Both the position numbers and the translations under genes were made by a program. Shown piece after piece: positions 59,566 through 64,000 of a DNA stretch of 64,000 nt; position 1 is the first letter of the stretch; the number at the start of each line of letters is the position of its first letter. The notes under the pieces were generated by a model. It ran no database searches. It was not told the origin of the DNA and worked only from the letters and a program-made list of their open reading frames with translations. Source of the stretch: Eretmocerus hayati (lineage: Eukaryota > Arthropoda > Insecta > Hymenoptera > Aphelinidae); the NCBI GenBank assembly GCA_029851415.1, contig CM056744.1, positions 101,899,338 through 101,963,337 of the forward strand, read 5' to 3'.

Positions 59566-61676
59566 TCAACTGGATTCTTTCCAGCTAATGTCTTGGAGAT
59601 GCTTGTTCAGCTCTTGAGCGGAATATCGATCTTCACGATTCCATTCGAACCCTTTGTCGAGAATTGGGATCAACTCGGAACGGACACCGGAAAGATCGGG
59701 CTTTTTTTGGGTCAATAACAAATCTCTCATAGCTTCTTCGGAGGGATTAACCTCATCCATCCAAGCCCGTTTCCCAATAAAAATCTCCAGAATTATGCAG
59801 CAAGCTGCCCAGACGTCCGACTTTTCGTTGATATCTAAGCCATCAACCAAAATATCCGGTGACAGGTAGATATAGGTATTCGGCAGGTGACATTGGCTTA
59901 CCCTAAGCTGAGTGGGGAGGCCGTCGAAGCGGCTCGATCCGAAGTCATGAATTTTGATTCGTAAGTCAGGCGTCAGCGTGATATTCTCCGGTTTCAGATC
60001 GCCGTGGATTATTGGGGGATTGTTGGAGTGAAGGTACTCAACACTCGATGACAGTTGCTTTGCAACTCCAAGTTGTTTTTCCAGGGAGTCTAGCTTTGGA
60101 TGTCTTGAAGTTGTATCGAACAGAGCTTCTCGCAGTTGACACCCTTTCACGAACTCACTCAGTAGACGAGCCACCATAGCATCTTCATCAAAATTGAATG
60201 CTAGCAAGTTTGGAAAGTATGATCCTCTGACCCGGTCATTAATGGCGATTTCTCTCAGGATTTGTATTTTCTTATCGTAATTGTACAGACCGATCTCTTT
60301 AATTGCCACTAGATCTCCTTGGAATTGACCCAAAAATACTTCTCCGTTCGATCCTCTGCCCACGCTCACAGGCTCCTTATCTTTATTGAGTTCAAACGTG
60401 AAGTCTTCTACCTCAATATTGCGAGCTGTCACATTATACTTCTCTGCGGTTCTAACCCCATCTGAGCTTCCGAGTGGCTCACGCGTCGTGACTGTCAATT
60501 CTTTTCCATTCCCGGCACAGAATTGAAGAGTGATGGTGGTAGGTGGATGAGATGCCTCGTTTGTGACTGTCGAACCAGGCAGTGAATTTTCCTCATCAGA
60601 TGAACTGTCAGTGAGCACAATTATCTCATCATCATCGTCATCAAGGTAATACGTTGTGATTTCTTCTTTGATGGGTTTCGATTCGGTGGCCAGAGGTGAT
60701 ACTTGCGGTGTCGATGTTTCAACTGGCAGGGCGATTACTTCTTGATCAACGATTGAATTGGGTCTTCTCATTTCGATTTGTAAAATTTTCGGCTTACTAG
60801 CTGGTTTAGATAAGATGGGTGCCTCCGCACCGAATTGCTTAGTATTTTTCAATGCCGTAAGCATACACGTTGTCATCTTCTTCTGTTTTTTGGGGTCAAT
60901 CTGAAATTTCTTCGAGTGATCATCATCTTGAGATACAGCAGTTCGAGATATGGTGGGTTTGGAGGAATTTTCCTGATGACGGATGACCGCTCGCATTGCA
61001 TCTTTTCTCGTCTTTTTATCTTCAGATTCATTTTTGGGTATTTTCAACTGCGGTTCATCGCTATCAGATTGTAATACCTGCGAGGTGCGTTTGAGTGTTT
61101 GCCTTTCTGTTTTCTTTACACCAGTGTCAGTTTCAGGATCCTCATCTTTCTTTTCAAGTGTATCATTTGCTGTCAAATCACACTTGAGTTCTTCATTGGC
61201 CGTCGCATATAAATATATAGTAGAAAAATTATTCATTTTTTTCAATCCGCTCTGCTCGTCATCGTGAAATTTCCAGAAAGAGACCGGCTTAGGGTGTTTC
61301 TCGTGAGTCAGGAAAGATGGATAATATGTGGTAAAGCTACCGATACCCATTGTAGAGCCGTCGGTCATAATTTTAGTGATCGTGTTTGTGCAATTGGTCA
61401 TTAACAAGTTGACAAGCTCATCGTACGTGTAGTCGACAGATCTGTCAAGACAGAGGGTCGGCTTACCCGAAATATTCTTTTGCACTGCAACAAACTTCTC
61501 ATTATCGCGTAGCCTGAACTTCACGCCTACTTTAAATTGGACATACTCTTCTTTTTCGTCTTTAGATTCATCCTTGTATTTTTTGTCACTGTACTTTCTT
61601 ACTATGCTGGTTGCGGTGCTCTTTCTGTCTTCTTTCGGTTTTTTGCGGTCACTAGGCTGCTTGCGTTTTGGCTCTC
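59566..61676 (-). CDS. Protein kinase gene, 3' exon with kinase domain
   Basis: Terminal coding exon, 703 codons plus two bases, preceded by a splice acceptor (CATTCTAG at 61677-61684 on the minus strand). The N-terminal half is Lys/Ser/Glu-rich and probably disordered, with an acidic DDDDDEIIVLTDSSSDEE cluster. The last ~265 residues are a protein kinase domain: glycine loop GRGSNG, VAIK lysine, HGDLKPEN catalytic loop (Asp and Lys present), DFG, then SPD in place of the usual APE, and DVWAACCIILEIFIGKRAW. All catalytic residues are present, so an active Ser/Thr-type kinase (HGDLKPEN, TKL/STE-like) is expected. Substrate unknown. Stop TGA at 59566. The exon continues from 63809 in phase. Confidence 0.9.
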
Positions 61677-63808
61677 CTAGAATGAGTAAGAAGTTATCAT
61701 GTAAAAATTAGCGCTCATTTTGATTAATTAGATAGAGAATTGAGAGGACTTGTAATTAGGACGTGAAGTAAAGTAGACGAAAGTCTTTGAAAGAATTTGG
61801 AGAATGAAGTTGAATAAAGCCTTCTGGTGTGGAAATTCTTGACACATCGTATGAAAATTTGATGCGTTTTCTTCTAATTTGAGAATTGGATCATTGGATG
61901 GTTTTTGGAAATCTCTTTCCCCAGATTCTTAATTTTTCAACATAAATACTATAATTTATACAGATTTTTTTGCCTCTCAAAAAAATAAATCAATTAATTA
62001 AGTAATGGTTGTTCAGTCGACACTTTTGGTTTCGATAATGCATTTTGATCGGCTAAAGTTCTGCGACGTCATAAGTTAGTAATTTCAAATCGCTTCCTTT
62101 AGAACAGTATAGAAAGTTATTTCAAGTCATCCCAAATCAGATTAGACAACGATTCAGAATCAAAAAATGATCCTACACATGGTGATTGAAAAGTGTAGTC
62201 TGATGCAATAAATCACCCTGCAACCTCTTTGGAATTTAATTTCTACAAGAAAACTTCTGTTATTGAAGGTTACCTCTTGAAGGAGTATCCCAAGCATACT
62301 CCGAGAGCCTTTGCATGGTTTCAAGATCATCCTGCTTATGATTGCTCTCGCTCTCTGTGTATATGCTGGGGTTAACTATTGTCTAGATATTATGATGTGA
62401 AATCATGTCATCAAGCTGTTTAAGCAATAGCTATGTATGTATATACATATGTACATATGGATTTTAGTGTTAGTGGAAAGAATGAGCTTGCAGCACTGAT
62501 TACTTGGATGATCTCTTCTGACATAACGATTAGCAACCAATCGGTACTTATGGTGATGATTACATCTGGCATCGTTTATTGTCTTATTAAAGTCATTAAA
62601 ACCGAAAACCCATTGAAAAGTCTGCAAAAAATGGGCAAAGAAGTCACAGTTCATTGCTTGAATAGCTCGGTGACATAATTATATTGACGGATCAATAAAT
62701 AAATCCAGCATACACATAGAGAGCAAGAGCTATCACGAGACAGATGATTTTGAGCCCATCCAAAAGCTCTTGAGATATGCTTGGTATCTACGCAGCTACG
62801 CTGGTAGCTAACTTATAATACCCAGAGTTCTGTTGTAAAATTTATGTTCCAAAAAGGTTCCAAGAGGATTTACAGCATCGGCTCACACTCTTCAATAAGC
62901 TAGGTACCTGTGCAGGGTCAGTTTTTGATTTAGAGTCTTGTAAAATCAAATTTGTTGTGGTGTGAAATTTCTCCGCATGCTATTCGAATAATACCAATTT
63001 GGTTAAGAAGTCACAGAAGCTTAGATCAATAGGAATCTTTCGCAGTGATGGAAGTATTATTGCAAGTATCTATCTACATTGCAAATGTGTAGGGAAAATT
63101 ATTTCCTGTGGTCTGAGAATCTATAATAATTTAAAGAAATACTTTGGAAAATGCAAAGACCCAATTTTTATAATGTGCTTTGATTATTACTTCCCAAACA
63201 GCATTACCACAGATCTTTGAAAGGATCACATCAATTGAAAAAAGCATCATTTTCTCAGATAAGTTCTTCCACCCACTGTGTTTCAATTCTTTCTAAATCA
63301 GTGAAAAAATCAGATTACAGTACAGTCTCAAATGAGAAAAGTACATACATTTCAAAAGCAACATGCATTTCTCAAGTTCATTCCCCAGAAGTTGAGATAC
63401 CTTAGCTAATCAAAGCAGTTGCAGCTAATGTGATGGTATTGAAGAACAAAAAAGCTTCCGACTGGTACAATTATTTGCCTAACAATGAATTTTGTTACAT
63501 AGTTGGGTCGATATTTCAGTTCAACTTCCTATCTGAACTGATGTCTGTTGGACACAAAATGTTTACGTCAGATGAACTCTACTGCTTCTACTACCAAGAG
63601 CAATCAATGCCAAAACTCTGTGTAACTGTATCACTCCATCATCACTTATTTGTAATTTCAAAATGTTCAATTGCACAATCGTGTGTTACAGGAATCATGA
63701 AACTGAAAACTCGCTGAGATTTGTCACAAATTGCCCCCACAGTCACAAGGGAAGAGTACGCTACATTCTGACTTTTAATTAGAGAAAGAACAAATAATAT
63801 TTACTCAC
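61677..63808 (-). other. Kinase gene intron (2.1 kb) containing an inverted repeat
   Basis: Begins with GTGAGT after 63809 and ends with TAG before 61676. It joins phase-1 exons in frame (…FTDG then EPKRKQ…). Inside are the inverted repeat pair (62140-62378 / 62697-62935) and short plus-strand frames (62433-62678, 63217-63405, 63430-63717) without recognised domains. The last two could be remnants of a decayed gene or element. Confidence 0.75.
62140..62935. repeat. Inverted pair of a ~238-bp repeat
   Basis: 62140-62378 and the complement of 62697-62935 align throughout (…ATTGAA(A/G)AGTG…, TTTGGAA(T/C)…, AAGCATA(C/T)TC…, AAGATCATCCTGCTTATGATTGCTCTCGCTCTCTG… versus AAAATCATCTGTCTCGTGATAGCTCTTGCTCTCTA…). 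They enclose about 320 bp. A third, direct copy lies at 50.24-50.49 kb. May be a non-autonomous element with long terminal inverted repeats, or decayed exon duplicates. Confidence 0.75.
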
Positions 63809-64000
63809 CATCTGTAAAAAGTACTTTGAACTTGGTAACGCCTTCTGGTACCTGGACAAAATCTTTGTTGCGGGTGTTGATGAAAATGTTTCTCCTCAAC
63901 GGGTGTTGCCCATTAGAATTCTGGTGTACATCTTGGTAAGACAAACCACGAACCCTAACTCCAAAGTAACCACAGATATCAGACACCGATAAATGATCAT
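63809..64000 (-). CDS. Protein kinase gene, upstream exon (partial, runs off window)
   Basis: The open frame encodes DHLSVSDICGYFGVRV…QVPEGVTKFKVLFTDG and ends at a consensus donor (ATG followed by GTGAGT). It splices in phase to the exon ending at 61676. No recognised domain in the 63 visible residues. The frame is open to the window edge, so the start of the gene lies beyond 64000. Confidence 0.75.

Noticed and set aside
61501..61530. Start of the kinase protein at 61524
   Set aside because: That codon is GTG; the frame stays open upstream to a clear splice acceptor, and an in-phase upstream exon with a consensus donor exists.
63217..63717. Two adjacent frames (63217-63405, 63430-63717) as a real gene in the kinase intron
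   Set aside because: Separated by a stop, no recognised family, antisense to a well-supported intron; could be a decayed gene but not supportable.

Overview
The window is eukaryotic nuclear DNA, most likely from an arthropod. The replication-dependent histones are intronless and arthropod-like: H2B ends in the [14 protein letters not shown] type and H2A in LPKKTEKKA. Every intact histone gene ends in the metazoan histone-mRNA stem-loop GGCCCT-loop-AGGGCC. The species cannot be named from the sequence alone.

From about 4.6 to 47.9 kb there is a dispersed histone cluster. It is built from divergent gene pairs that share a short (about 300 bp) promoter: H4/H3, H2B/H2A, H3/H4, H2A/H2B, H4/H3, H3/H4, H2A/H2B, H4/H3. 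A single H1 lies at 12.2-12.8 kb. I count 5 intact H4, 4 intact H3, 3 H2A, 3 H2B and 1 H1. There are also two decayed 3' fragments of H4 (45.4 and 45.65 kb) and one H3 cut off after about ten codons (47.84 kb). Pairs are separated by 1-4 kb of AT-rich DNA filled with tandem and foldback repeats. These histones supply nucleosome subunits during S phase. The TATA boxes and shared stem-loop imply coordinated expression without polyadenylation.

Mobile DNA is abundant. A Jockey-like non-LTR retrotransposon with both ORFs open (element A) fills 1-4.3 kb. A second one (element B, 5090-9798) sits inside the first H4/H3 promoter, flanked by a perfect 11-bp duplication. It is in the same orientation as H4 and at the expected H4 start site, so H4 is separated from its TATA box while the retrotransposon sits directly behind it. 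Other elements are a 3.4-kb foldback with a second foldback nested inside (15.7-19.1 kb), a piggyBac deletion derivative (33.3-34.3 kb), several 0.1-0.9 kb hairpin elements, a TIR element with a tRNA-like promoter at 45.8 kb, and an integrase-type DDE gene at 50.7-51.9 kb.

From 47.87 kb the histone sequence stops abruptly in H3 codon 11. The remainder holds unrelated DNA: the DDE integrase gene, a 158-bp tandem array interrupted by a palindromic element, a foldback at 57.4 kb, and on the minus strand a two-exon (partial) gene for a serine/threonine-type kinase. The kinase gene's 2.1-kb intron carries an inverted pair of a repeat that is also present at 50.3 kb. Boundaries of repeats were aligned by eye and are approximate.
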